A model generated the notes under the pieces. It saw only the letters and a program-made list of their open reading frames with translations. It made no database searches and was not told the origin of the DNA. Below, in pieces: positions 18,477 through 27,861 of a stretch of 64,000 nt of DNA (position 1 is the first letter of the stretch; every line of letters begins with the position of its first letter). The position numbers and the translations under genes are program-made. Origin of the DNA: Thiohalocapsa sp. PB-PSB1 (GTDB lineage: Bacteria; Pseudomonadota; Gammaproteobacteria; Chromatiales; Chromatiaceae); NCBI GenBank assembly GCA_016745215.1, contig CP050890.1, positions 3,968,001 through 4,032,000 of the forward strand, in the 5' to 3' direction.

Positions 18477-20716
18477 CGAATGCGGCTCCTCTCGCGCCGG
18501 CGGGCGACCAAAATAGCCGGCAATGCGCCAGTGACCAATACCAGGACCAGAATGACCATAGGCCAGAGTACCGGCTGATTCCATTCAGCACGCAAGCGCT
18601 CGCGAATTTCCGGCTGCAGGGATCGGTACTTTAATGTATTGTTGGCCATCAGGTTAGGCTTGACATTGCCAAGCCATTGATGGTGCAAGCTAAAGGATTT
18701 AGGATAGAAACCGAATGACCAGGGTGCATCATAACGCAATAGTTCCGTCATATGATCGATGATCCGTTGACGTTCAGGGCCATCTTCCATGTTTTTCATT
18801 TGTTCGAATAAAGCATCGAACTCCGGGTTTTGGTAATTGGCCGCATTTTCACCGCCGTCGACCTTCTTATTCGGTCCATAGAGTAGAAAGAAAAAATTCT
18901 CCGGGTCCGGATAATCGGCATTCCAGCCCCACATGAAGACTTGTCCGGTGCCTTCGCGAATTTTTTCCTGAAAGCGATTATAGTCAGTTGCGCGCACGAC
19001 CAGCTCGATACCGAGTTTATCGAATTGTTTGCGCATCCAATTCAAGCGCGCCTTACCGTCAGGGCCGGCATCCATGGCCTCGTAATAAATGGTCAGCGAT
19101 TGGCCTGTCTCGGGATCACGACCGTCGCGATAACCGGCCTGTTCCAGTAGTGCCTTGGCTTGCTCTACACTCTTACGTTTGGGGCGGCCATTTTCCCAGT
19201 CAAATACATAGGAATTCAAACCGTCAAGTCCGTCGCGATGACCAAAGATGCCTGGTGGAATCAACCCCTGAGCCACGACGCCTCGGCCGTTGGCGAAAAT
19301 GGAGATGTACTCATCAAAGTCCACTGCAATGCTGATCGCCTGACGCAACAACCGCGCTCGTTCGGAGTCGCCGCCCAGCAATGGGTCCAGCATGTTGAAG
19401 CCCATATACCAGATCGAGCTGTTCACGGCGGTGACTAACTCCATCCCCTTTGCGCGCATGTCATCGGTCAGCCCTGCTTCGCCCGCCGCGTCGAACTGAA
19501 TCGCCTGATCGAAGGCATCGGAGCTGATGCCGGAGCTGTCGTAGTAGCCCTGCAGAAATTTATTCCAGTATGGGATGCTCTCTTTGTCGAGACTGTAGAT
19601 CGCAGCCTCGACCAATGGCAGCCGCTTGCCTGCATCCTCCAATAACCCCGCGGCGCGGTCCTCGGGCATGCCTTGTTCTGGGTAGAACTCGGTGTGAAAA
19701 TTTGGGTTGTACGCCAGCATCATGCGCATGTTTGGGTTATTCTCGGTCAGCATGTACGCACCGGTACCGACCGGATACCAGTCCAGGGTAAGATTGTTTT
19801 GCTTCATACCAGGCTGGCCATAAAGCGCCTCCGCCTCCCATGGCATTGGCGCAAAAAACGGCATTGCTAGCCAATAGTGAAATTGCGGATAACGTCCGTT
19901 GATGCGAATACGGTATCGATAGCGATCCACTACCTCGGCCCCGGCAAAGGATACCGTGCGCAGATCGAAAAAAAGCCGCTCGCCATCTACCGGAGCGGGT
20001 GCTTGTTGACTGAGGCGCTCCGACAATTCGGCAAAATCCAAGATATGCTTGCTCATCAGGCCGGCGATGGGCGAGTGCAGCCAGGGCGCAGCAAGGCGTT
20101 TGATCTGATAGACGTAGTCCTCAGCAGTCAGTTCGCGGGTACCGGTCTCGGGTAAGTCCGAAAGCTTATTCAGCTGGCGCGCTCGACCAATACCAAGATT
20201 GTGATAGAGATAATGGCCATCGGCATCTTGGGCAAAAGCGGGATGTGGCTGATAGCGGATACCGGGTTGGATCCGAATCAGATATTCGCTGATGGCAACC
20301 CTGCCTGGATCTGCATCTGCCGGCAATGGCTGGCCGTCGGCATCAAGGTAGGTCGGTACTGGAACTGTCTGGGCAGTCAGCGGCACGAGGGTGTAGGGTC
20401 GCTTCAGAAAATGATACTGCAGTGGCGGCTCGTAGATCTGGGCGATGAAGGCATACTCGTTGGCACTGTAGGAACGCGCTGGGTCGAGATGCTTCGGCCT
20501 ATCGCTGAAAGCCCCGTAGAGAATGTTTTCACCAGCTTGCTCCCGCGGATAGGGATTATTCCAAGGTGGCTGCCCGCAGCCGGTGAGACCGAGCAATATC
20601 CAACCGGCGAGGATCGCCAGCACGACCTTGACCGGAGACAGCAGGGTAACAGGCTTGGCTTTCCCGAGGACAGCACTTTGGGTAATGTGATGGTCCTGCT
20701 GCAATGATATCTTCAT
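18473..20716 (-). CDS. Solute-binding protein family 5 lipoprotein with C-terminal membrane helix
   Basis: A 747-residue peptide-type binding protein. I place the start at 20716 (MKISLQQDHHITQSAVLGKA) because a lipoprotein signal follows (LAGWILLGLTGCGQ). The SBP_bac_5 core includes HLDPARSYSANEYAFIAQIY near the N-terminus and the later NQPEFDALF-like segment (YQNPEFDALFEQMKNMEDGP) and RRQIIDHM-like helix. Unusually, the C-terminus ends in a hydrophobic helix (WPMVILVLVLVTGALPAILV) and a basic tail, so the protein may be tethered at both ends. It is the first gene of the importer operon; the divergent fabI gene lies about 150 bp away. Confidence 0.88.
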   Translation of the reverse strand: MKISLQQDHHITQSAVLGKAKPVTLLSPVKVVLAILAGWILLGLTGCGQPPWNNPYPREQAGENILYGAFSDRPKHLDPARSYSANEYAFIAQIYEPPLQYHFLKRPYTLVPLTAQTVPVPTYLDADGQPLPADADPGRVAISEYLIRIQPGIRYQPHPAFAQDADGHYLYHNLGIGRARQLNKLSDLPETGTRELTAEDYVYQIKRLAAPWLHSPIAGLMSKHILDFAELSERLSQQAPAPVDGERLFFDLRTVSFAGAEVVDRYRYRIRINGRYPQFHYWLAMPFFAPMPWEAEALYGQPGMKQNNLTLDWYPVGTGAYMLTENNPNMRMMLAYNPNFHTEFYPEQGMPEDRAAGLLEDAGKRLPLVEAAIYSLDKESIPYWNKFLQGYYDSSGISSDAFDQAIQFDAAGEAGLTDDMRAKGMELVTAVNSSIWYMGFNMLDPLLGGDSERARLLRQAISIAVDFDEYISIFANGRGVVAQGLIPPGIFGHRDGLDGLNSYVFDWENGRPKRKSVEQAKALLEQAGYRDGRDPETGQSLTIYYEAMDAGPDGKARLNWMRKQFDKLGIELVVRATDYNRFQEKIREGTGQVFMWGWNADYPDPENFFFLLYGPNKKVDGGENAANYQNPEFDALFEQMKNMEDGPERQRIIDHMTELLRYDAPWSFGFYPKSFSLHHQWLGNVKPNLMANNTLKYRSLQPEIRERLRAEWNQPVLWPMVILVLVLVTGALPAILVARRRERSRIR

Positions 20717-20863
20717 TGGTACTCGCACCGGTGCATGCGGCTGCGCGAAGATTGGTATATTAGTCTGTTGCCCTCTCCGGCACACCAGAACAACCGAAAT
20801 GCGATCCAACAAAGAGATCACCGACAAAAAGCTCACCGGCAAAAGATTAGACGAGATCAAAAC

Positions 20864-21640
20864 ATGGGATTCCTGACCAATAAACGTTTTCTTATCACCG
20901 GCGTCGCCAGTAACCGCTCGATTGCCTGGGGTGTAGCCCAGGCAATGTACCGTGAGGGAGCACAGTTGGCTTTCTCCTACCAAGGAGATAAGCTCCAGGC
21001 CCGAGTGGAAGATTTGGCCGCAAAATGCGATTCCAACATCGTGTTACCGCTGGATGTGTCGAGTGACACACAGATCGATGATTGTTTCGCTGCCCTCGGC
21101 GAACGATGGGACGGGCTGGATGGCATCGTGCACGCCATCGCCTTCGCGCGCAAGGAGGAATTGGAAGGAAACTACATCGACGCGATGACGCGCAAGGGAT
21201 TCACCACTGCGCATGAGATCAGTTCCTACAGCTTCGGCGCCTTGGCCAAGGCCGGTCGCGCGCTGATGGCCGGGCGCAGCGGCGCGCTGGTCACGATGAG
21301 CTATTTGGGCGCCGTGCGTGCGGTGCCGAATTATAATGTCATGGGCGTCGCGAAGGCGAGCCTGGAGGCGAACGTGCGCTATCTAGCGGCGGCACTGGGT
21401 CCTGAGGGTACCCGCGTCAATGGGATCTCTGCCGGACCTATACGCACGCTGGCCGCGTCCGGTATCGCCGACTTCCGCTCCATGCTGAAGCAGGTCGAGG
21501 AGCGCACGCCACTGCGACGTAACGTAACCATTGATGAAGTTGGCAACGCCACTGCTTTTTTGTGCTCGGATCTGGCGTCTGGCATCACCGGTGACATTCT
21601 CTATGTCGACACCGGTTATCACATTCTAGGACTTGGCTGA
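20864..21640 (+). CDS. fabI: Enoyl-[acyl-carrier-protein] reductase (NADH)
   Basis: A 258-residue SDR enzyme of type II fatty acid synthesis that reduces enoyl-ACP. The start at 20864 gives MGFLTNKRFLITGVASNRSI, the FabI cofactor motif (GVASxRSIAxG). The catalytic Tyr and Lys with the FabI-specific spacing lie in AVPNYNVMGVAKASLEANVR, and the substrate-loop region NGISAGPIRTLAASGI is present. The length matches E. coli FabI (262). It is monocistronic and divergent from the ABC importer. Just after the stop, ATTGGCGGCGCCAAT (about 21640-21656) forms a short hairpin without an obvious T-tract. Confidence 0.96.
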   Translation: MGFLTNKRFLITGVASNRSIAWGVAQAMYREGAQLAFSYQGDKLQARVEDLAAKCDSNIVLPLDVSSDTQIDDCFAALGERWDGLDGIVHAIAFARKEELEGNYIDAMTRKGFTTAHEISSYSFGALAKAGRALMAGRSGALVTMSYLGAVRAVPNYNVMGVAKASLEANVRYLAAALGPEGTRVNGISAGPIRTLAASGIADFRSMLKQVEERTPLRRNVTIDEVGNATAFLCSDLASGITGDILYVDTGYHILGLG

Positions 21641-21681
21641 TTGGCGGCGCCAATACCGGTGTCGAACCGAACACCGCCGCC

Positions 21682-21852
21682 ATGCCGGAGGATGGAGCGC
21701 AATGGGCACCGCCGATTCGAACGACCCTCGCGCGCAAACGCATCCGCAGCTATCTCTCAACCTGCATGAAACCTGGGGTCTCTTCTGAAGAGGCCCTGCG
21801 CCTCCTGTTCGAGGGCCGATGGCCTGCGTTTATGGGCATGGTACCTGCCTAG
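21682..21852 (+). CDS. Small hypothetical ORF (56 aa) downstream of fabI
   Basis: An ATG at 21682 opens 56 codons ending at a TAG, beginning MPEDGAQWAPPIRTTLARKR and ending GRWPAFMGMVPA. It reads like a compact helical peptide, but no family is recognised and no strong ribosome binding site is visible. It lies in a 290-bp gap between fabI and the convergent adenylation/decarboxylase gene. It may be a gene remnant rather than a functional gene. Confidence 0.25.
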   Translation: MPEDGAQWAPPIRTTLARKRIRSYLSTCMKPGVSSEEALRLLFEGRWPAFMGMVPA

Positions 21853-21928
21853 TTACTTCACGATGACGGCAACGATCGCAGTCAGTCCCGGCGCGTCGTT
21901 CTTCTGCACTTGTGCAACGAGGTGATGA

Positions 21929-24900
21929 TCAAGGCGCGGTGTCGCTAAAAAAATTCGGATTGTCGCGACCCATGTCCAACCGTTTGCGGTCGATTTTGCC
22001 GCTCAGCGTCAGCGGCATTTTTGTCACCAACCGGATTTCGCGCGGGGTCATGTGAGTCGGCAGTTTGGCATGTGCCATGGCTTCGATCGACGCCAGCCTG
22101 TCCGCGGCGGCATTGGCGTCCTCGGCATCGTCGAGCTCGACATGGGCGATCAGAAACCCCAGTCCGCGTGCGTCGCTGTGGGCGGTCACGGCACAGTGCT
22201 TGATGCCGGAAATCTCGTGCAGTGTCGATTCCAGCTCCGAGAGTTCCACCGGAAGGCCATTGATCTTGACCAGATCGTCGTTGCGGCCGCGGTACTCGAT
22301 GTTGCCGTCGGCGAGCCGGCGACCGCGATCGCCTGTGCGAAACAGTTGGGCGCCTGGATGCTGCGAAAACGGATCCGGCACGAAGCGCGAGTGTCCCTGT
22401 GCCGGAGGATGCAGGTAGCCGCGCGCCACCGCTAGGCCACCGACGTAGATCTCGCCCACTTCGCCGTTGCTCACCGGCTGCCCATGCGGGTCCAGAATGT
22501 GTATCTGGCAACCCGGCAATGGCTTGCCGATGGGGATCATGGGTTCGCCCAGGGTCTCTTTCAGCACTACGCTCTCAGAGAAGGCATCCGCCAGCGAGCG
22601 GCCGAGCACACCATCGGTGGCAGCGTCTGGCATCATGCCAGCGGTGTCGCCGCTGAGTTCCCGGGCAATGGCCAGTTGATCCTCGAGAACCAGGTGGATA
22701 TCTGCTTGGGTGGTCAGCGGATTGGCTAGAATCACCCGGAATACCACGATCGGGCAGTCCGGGCCGTAGCGAGTATTGCTTAACGTGGTCTTCGAGACGA
22801 AGCTCGATCCGCGCTCGAATTGGGTCTCCTGAATGCGTCGATTCATGTCGCTGATCGCCTGGTTGTCGGTGCGGCTCAGGGTTCCTTTGCGCAGCCGCCC
22901 GCGGTAGGTCTCGGGGATGTAGCGGTAGTTGACGATGTTCAGCGGAGGATCGAACAAGAGCTCGAAGCAATCCGTCGCTGCAATGATGTCAGCGAAGAAG
23001 CGAGCCTTATCCATACTGGCATTGAACAGGGCCTCGTAGCCCTTGCGTCCGATCACCTGCAGTGCCGCATGCACCAGCAAAGCCATGGCCGAGCGTGAAC
23101 CTTCGATGCTGAAGCGCCCAACATCATAGGAGTCCGGTGTGGCCTGATATGCAGCGGTGGTAGCACCATGGCGCAAGGTATCCGGGTCGCGAAACAGGCA
23201 GACGCTGATGCCCTGGGGCAGATAGAGTTGCTTGTGCGCGCAGAAGGTGACTGACTGGGCACGTTCCAGACCATCAAAGCGTGCGCGGTGCTTGGCCGAG
23301 AACAGACCGCTGCCTCCCCAGGCCGCGTCCACATGGAAATCGATTCCATGATCCTCGGCGATGTCGGCCATCTGTGACAGTGGATCGATGTGCCCGGTTT
23401 CGGTCGCGCCGGCGATGCCGACGATGGCGAACACCAACAAACCCTTGCGCCGGCATGCGGCCAGCTTTTCGCGCAAGTCCGCAATATCCAGGGCGCCATT
23501 CGGTGCCGAGCGCACATGCAACAGGCTTTGGGTGCCGAGTCCGAGCACAGAAGCGGCTTTTTTCATCGAGTAATGCATCAATTCCGAGCCCAGCAGAACC
23601 AGGTCGCGATAGCCGCTTGCCTGCAGTACGGCATAGATGCTTTGTTCGGACCAGTCGCGCTTCCCGGTAAGCCGCGCCAGGGCGCGGTTGCGTGCGATCA
23701 TCAGGGCTGTGATATTGGAGATGGTCCCGCCGGTGGTGACCAGCCCCAGGTTGGCATTTTTCTTTTGTACATAAGTCTGGTAGAAAGCGTCGTCCAGGTC
23801 GTAAAAGCAGCGATGCAGCATCGCCAGGGCCTCGCGCTCCAGGAAGATCGCCGACTTGGCAGTCTCGACTTTGACCAGATTCTGGTTCAGCTCTGAAATC
23901 AACCGGCTCAAATCATGCACAAAGTCTGGCAGGGCAGAGGTCATGTGGCCGATGTAGCGCGGCGAGGCGGTATCGATGGAGAACGGCAAGACTGCCTCGT
24001 CGAGCCAGTCAAGATAGGCCGACAAGGACTTCGGATACTCGGCCATGTGGGTTGCGTGAAAGCGCGTTGCCAGCGTATCGATAGGGATATTGGCGACCGT
24101 AATGGCGTCGCCATCGGCGCTGCCATCATCGCGTTGTATGGCGCCCAGAGCGCGGGCAGCGACTGCTCCGGAACGCGAGAAATAGCCGAAGACATTGTCT
24201 ACGTCCGAGCGCTTTACCTCATACCAAGTGGCATCGGCACTGGTCTCCGTGGCACCGTAGACATTGATTAGACGTGCCTGCTTGAAGCGCTGGTAGAACA
24301 GGCCGACCGCGGCCGTGGACAGCACCTCACCACTACAGAACACGTATCTGAGATGAGGTAGATGAAACAGCAGATCCCGACGCACGCAGAGTATGGACTT
24401 CAGCAGCGATGGCGCTAACACCAGTCGGCTGATGCGTTTACGCGCCAAGGCCAGCACCAGTTCCTCCGGATCGGTCGCTTGGCGACCGGGTAGGATCACC
24501 AGTTGGGTGCCGGCCAACAATGGGGCGAAGATCTCTGCAACATGATCGACAAAACTAGCGGAGACGCGCTGACAGGCAATCTCCCAGGGTTGAAACGGGT
24601 ATTGGTCCCAGGTCCATCGCAGCCGGTTCACGGCACCGCGAATAATTCCCTGTACGGATTTGGGATGCCAGGTCAGGCCGGTGGTGTAGATCACATAGAG
24701 CAAGGTCTCGTCAGTGACCGCCACGGAGGGATTGTGCGCAGGGCAATCTTCGATGATGGGCCAATCCGCGTCCAGATCCACCAGGGTGGGGATGCGCTGG
24801 CCGATGTCCAGCCGCGGTGCCCCACGGGTGATCAGCACCGGCGGCCGGCAGTCGTCGAGAATCGCGTCGATGCGCTCCGCGGGCATGCCGGTATCGACCG

Positions 24901-25153
24901 GAACATAGGCGCCGCCAGCCTTGATGATGCCAAGCAGCGTGATGATCAGTTCGATGGAACGCTCCAGATAGACGGCGACCAGTTGTTCTGGGCCGATGCC
25001 CAGGCGTATCAGATGGCTTGCGAGGCGATTTGCCTTGGCATTCAGCTCCCGGTAGCTGATGTCGTGCAGGCCGCAGGAAATCGCCTTGCGCTCTGGGGAC
25101 TGCTCCACCTGCGCCTCGAAGCGGGCAGCAAGGGACTGAAATTCATTGGACAT
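21929..25153 (-). CDS. Chimera: PLP-dependent (PanP-like aspartate) decarboxylase inserted in an adenylation domain
   Basis: A 1074-residue protein. Residues 1 to about 318 are the N-lobe of an NRPS-type adenylation domain (motifs GAYVPVDTGMPAERI, a degenerate A3 YTTGLTWHPKSV, and A5 NVYGATET). The domain is interrupted after ATWYEVKRSD by about 545 residues of a complete group II PLP decarboxylase: TTGGTISNITAL at 473-484, HVDAAWGG with the cofactor-binding Asp609, and the Schiff-base Lys641 in CAHKQLYLPQG. The adenylation domain resumes near 868 (EPMIPIGKPLPG) and completes A6-A10 (RTGDRGRRLADG, GRNDDLVKINGLPVEL, PLTLSGKIDRKRL). No carrier domain follows. The decarboxylase most resembles PanP, which makes beta-alanine from aspartate, and the next genes are panC and panB, which supports that role. 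Whether the adenylation part is active is doubtful because A3 is altered. Confidence 0.85.
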   Translation of the reverse strand: MSNEFQSLAARFEAQVEQSPERKAISCGLHDISYRELNAKANRLASHLIRLGIGPEQLVAVYLERSIELIITLLGIIKAGGAYVPVDTGMPAERIDAILDDCRPPVLITRGAPRLDIGQRIPTLVDLDADWPIIEDCPAHNPSVAVTDETLLYVIYTTGLTWHPKSVQGIIRGAVNRLRWTWDQYPFQPWEIACQRVSASFVDHVAEIFAPLLAGTQLVILPGRQATDPEELVLALARKRISRLVLAPSLLKSILCVRRDLLFHLPHLRYVFCSGEVLSTAAVGLFYQRFKQARLINVYGATETSADATWYEVKRSDVDNVFGYFSRSGAVAARALGAIQRDDGSADGDAITVANIPIDTLATRFHATHMAEYPKSLSAYLDWLDEAVLPFSIDTASPRYIGHMTSALPDFVHDLSRLISELNQNLVKVETAKSAIFLEREALAMLHRCFYDLDDAFYQTYVQKKNANLGLVTTGGTISNITALMIARNRALARLTGKRDWSEQSIYAVLQASGYRDLVLLGSELMHYSMKKAASVLGLGTQSLLHVRSAPNGALDIADLREKLAACRRKGLLVFAIVGIAGATETGHIDPLSQMADIAEDHGIDFHVDAAWGGSGLFSAKHRARFDGLERAQSVTFCAHKQLYLPQGISVCLFRDPDTLRHGATTAAYQATPDSYDVGRFSIEGSRSAMALLVHAALQVIGRKGYEALFNASMDKARFFADIIAATDCFELLFDPPLNIVNYRYIPETYRGRLRKGTLSRTDNQAISDMNRRIQETQFERGSSFVSKTTLSNTRYGPDCPIVVFRVILANPLTTQADIHLVLEDQLAIARELSGDTAGMMPDAATDGVLGRSLADAFSESVVLKETLGEPMIPIGKPLPGCQIHILDPHGQPVSNGEVGEIYVGGLAVARGYLHPPAQGHSRFVPDPFSQHPGAQLFRTGDRGRRLADGNIEYRGRNDDLVKINGLPVELSELESTLHEISGIKHCAVTAHSDARGLGFLIAHVELDDAEDANAAADRLASIEAMAHAKLPTHMTPREIRLVTKMPLTLSGKIDRKRLDMGRDNPNFFSDTAP

Positions 25154-25601
25154 AGCTGTTAGGAACGCATGAACGTTGATCGAGTGACTTCATAGTTGGG
25201 TAAACATCGGCGATCTGCTGTATAAGACCCTCAGCGAAAAGCGAGCAGTCCTCGTCAAGGCCGACGGCTTGGCAGGCGTCTAGCCGATGCCGGCCTTTCC
25301 GATCATGGATCTGGCTGGATTAATCGTAAGTTTGGAGGAAGCTCTGCAAGACAGCTGTGCTGTCCGTCAGTGTAGATGTGACCGTATTGTTGCGGTGCAA
25401 TAGAGGGGTATTCTCTCAATGCAATAATCCACATTGCAACAACAAATCGTTGCCCAGGTCGAGATCCCTGCTGGTGGTCTCTGTTTGCCAGAGGTCAGCC
25501 ATGGGCGGATCATAGGGCTGCCGATCGGTGCCGCTTGTTGTCGAGAGTCACTTTGTTTGGGAAGATCGGACGATCAAGGCGATTGCCGGAGAGAAATCGC
25601 C
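25154..25601. other. Gene-free spacer between the decarboxylase chimera and the CTAG element
   Basis: About 450 bp upstream of the chimera start. It must contain that gene's promoter on the minus strand, but I cannot point to a convincing pair of hexamers. No reading frame has recognisable character. The neighbouring panC is separated from it by the CTAG-bounded hairpin element. Confidence 0.4.
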
Positions 25602-25794
25602 CTAGTGGAGCGGTACAGAAATCCCGAGGCGGTTCGTTGTCGTTGTCGTTGTCGTTGTCGTAGTCGTTATCGAGCATTCGGCTAAGACGATTATGACAAC
25701 GGCAACGACAACGACAACGACAACGATAACGATAACGATAACGACAACGATAACGACCGGAGACTGTCTTGGAACATCTGCACCGAGGCACTAG
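25602..25794 (-). repeat. CTAG-bounded hexamer hairpin element (MITE-like), copy 1
   Basis: Begins CTAGTGGAGCGGTACAGAAA and ends CACCGAGGCACTAG. Between them are one arm of GTTGTC units and an opposing arm of GACAAC/GATAAC units around a central ATTCGGCTAAGACGATTATG, so a single strand can fold into a long hairpin. The same element occurs at 31893-32061, 45320-45494, 54555-54753 and 60795-60963 with different unit numbers. The terminal CTAG at 25791-25794 contains the TAG stop codon of panC. Confidence 0.85.
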
Positions 25795-26642
25795 TCCCCG
25801 AGGTCTATGATGAGATTGTCGATCAGCCGAGCTTTACCCAGGTATGCCGCAGCCAATACGATTAATGATCGATCGCCAGGCTTGGGATGGTTGAGGTCGG
25901 CACGCCGGCATACGCTGACGTAGTCGGGCTTGAAGCCGGCTGCCGACAGGGCGCGGGCCGTATCCCATTCTGCATCAGCGATCAACTGGCCGGCTCGAAT
26001 CGCCTCGGCAAGGCGCCGCAAATGGTCGTGCAGCAGCGGCGCGGTGATGCGCTCATCCGGAGTCAAATAGCCGTTGCGCGAGCTCATAGCCAGACCATCG
26101 GGTTCGCGTACGATTGGATGACCGACGATCTCCACCGGCAGATTCAGATCCGCGGTCATGCGCCGGATCACCATCAATTGTTGATAGTCTTTCTCGCCGA
26201 ACAGTGCCAGGTCGGGCATCACGATGTTGAATAATTTGGCAACCACGGTGGCGATACCGCGAAAATGCCCAGGTCGGCTGGCACCACAGAGCAAATCCGA
26301 CAGAACCGGCACTTCGATAAAGGTCTGACCTAGGCGCCCGTGCGGGTAAATCTCCTGTTCACTGGGCGCAAACAGGCAATGATTGCCGACTTGGATGAGC
26401 AAATCGATATCGTGCTCGGGAGTGCGCGGATAGGATTGCAGGTCTTCGTCGGGACCGAACTGGAGCGGGTTGACGAAAACGCTGACCACGACCCGATCGC
26501 AGCGGGTCATCGCATCGCGCACCAAAGCCAGGTGCGCGGCGTGCAGGTTGCCCATGGTCGGTACTAAGCCCACGCGCAGGCCGGCCCGACGCCAGTCGGC
26601 GACCTGCGCGCGCAGCACGGCGATCTCGTGAATGATCTGCAT
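25791..26642 (-). CDS. panC: Pantothenate synthetase
   Basis: A 283-residue enzyme that condenses pantoate with beta-alanine using ATP. The HIGH-type nucleotidyl-transferase signature is in VPTMGNLHAAHLALVRDA, the pantoate-binding and KMSKS-like segment in DGLAMSSRNGYLTPDER, and LFGEKDYQQLMVIRRM is also typical. It ends LIDNLIIDLGD, with the TAG stop supplied by the terminal CTAG of an inserted repeat element. panB lies 260 bp upstream on the same strand, and the beta-alanine-forming decarboxylase candidate lies downstream, so three steps of pantothenate synthesis are clustered. Confidence 0.96.
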   Translation of the reverse strand: MQIIHEIAVLRAQVADWRRAGLRVGLVPTMGNLHAAHLALVRDAMTRCDRVVVSVFVNPLQFGPDEDLQSYPRTPEHDIDLLIQVGNHCLFAPSEQEIYPHGRLGQTFIEVPVLSDLLCGASRPGHFRGIATVVAKLFNIVMPDLALFGEKDYQQLMVIRRMTADLNLPVEIVGHPIVREPDGLAMSSRNGYLTPDERITAPLLHDHLRRLAEAIRAGQLIADAEWDTARALSAAGFKPDYVSVCRRADLNHPKPGDRSLIVLAAAYLGKARLIDNLIIDLGD

Positions 26643-26902
26643 CTGCTTAGGTTCGCTCAGGCTGGATTGTCGGGAAATCCGCGGATGGCCATGGTTTGTT
26701 GCCGGAAATTCATGATGCTCGATTGCCTCAGTCGGTCACGGGCATACAAAGACACCCGCGAATCGGTTGGTGGGCCGCTTGGCTGGGACCAAGACTCGCA
26801 CAATCTGACCAATTCGGCCACTACTGTCAAAGCCCCACATGCTGGGCCATGACAACCGGACTGCTTCGGTCCTTCAGTGCATCAGCACTGCAAGCCATCG
26901 CG

Positions 26903-27718
26903 TCAAAACAACGTGTGCTCCGGGCCAGGGAACTTGCCGCTCCTGACGGCCGTCACGTAAGCGACGATCGCCTCGGCAATACTGCTGCTGCCATCCATGA
27001 AATTATGACTAAAACGCGGCCGGCGCCCTGGTGTCAAGCCAAGCAGGTCGTGCAGAACCAATACCTGGCCATTACAACGGTTGCCAGCTCCAATACCGAT
27101 GACTGGGATCTCCAACTCGACGGACAGATCCGAAGCAAGCTGTTGCGGTACGCACTCCAGCACCAGCATGGAAGCCCCGGCATCCTGCAATGACAGCGCA
27201 TCGGCGCGGATAGCGGCACTGCTGGCGTCGTCCTTGCCCTGATAGCGATAGCCACCGAGCTGATGAACGGACTGCGGCAACAGCCCCAGGTGGGCGCAAA
27301 CCGGCGCACCGAAGCGGGTCAACGCGCGTACCGTTTCAACCACGGCGGCACCGCCCTCCAGCTTGACCATTGCCGCACCGCCCTCGCCCATCAGGCGTTC
27401 GGCGGCAGAGAATGCGCGTTGCGGCGTTGCATAGCTCAAAAAGGGCATATCCGCAATCAGTAAAGCACGCTCGCGGACATTGCTGACGCAACGGGTATGG
27501 TAAACCATATGCTCGAGGTTGACTGGCACCGTGGTGGCTTGTCCCTGCAATACCATTCCAAGGGAATCCCCAACCAAAAGCACGTCGACGCCAGCGGCTT
27601 CAAGCACCCGGCAAAAAGCTGCGTCATAACAGGTCAGACAAACGATACGCTCGCCCTTCTTCTTCATGCGGACAAGGCTGGCGCTGGTGATTGGGTCGGA
27701 GGACATCGGCAAACTCAC
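26903..27718 (-). CDS. panB: 3-methyl-2-oxobutanoate hydroxymethyltransferase
   Basis: A 271-residue TIM-barrel enzyme that makes ketopantoate from ketoisovalerate and methylene-tetrahydrofolate. Visible family features are CLTCYDAAFCRVLEAAGVDV, LLVGDSLGMVLQG with the metal-binding Asp, AAMVKLEGG, GLLPQSVHQLGGY, and IPVIGIGAGNRCNGQVLVLH. The start may be 27718 or the in-frame ATG four codons later (MSSDPITSASLVRM). It shares strand and probably transcript with pcnB upstream (about 140 bp) and panC downstream. The call is firm. Confidence 0.96.
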   Translation of the reverse strand: MSLPMSSDPITSASLVRMKKKGERIVCLTCYDAAFCRVLEAAGVDVLLVGDSLGMVLQGQATTVPVNLEHMVYHTRCVSNVRERALLIADMPFLSYATPQRAFSAAERLMGEGGAAMVKLEGGAAVVETVRALTRFGAPVCAHLGLLPQSVHQLGGYRYQGKDDASSAAIRADALSLQDAGASMLVLECVPQQLASDLSVELEIPVIGIGAGNRCNGQVLVLHDLLGLTPGRRPRFSHNFMDGSSSIAEAIVAYVTAVRSGKFPGPEHTLF

Positions 27719-27861
27719 TGACCGGTTGACGGGAAGGTACCGCGAATGTCGGTGTCATGCGCGACATTCGCGAAGGTTACTTTGCTGATCGAGGTGGCTT
27801 TGCTGCTTTGGTTGCTTTGTGGAGGCTGCATGAGTGTAAACTGGTTCGAATCGCCGCCAGT

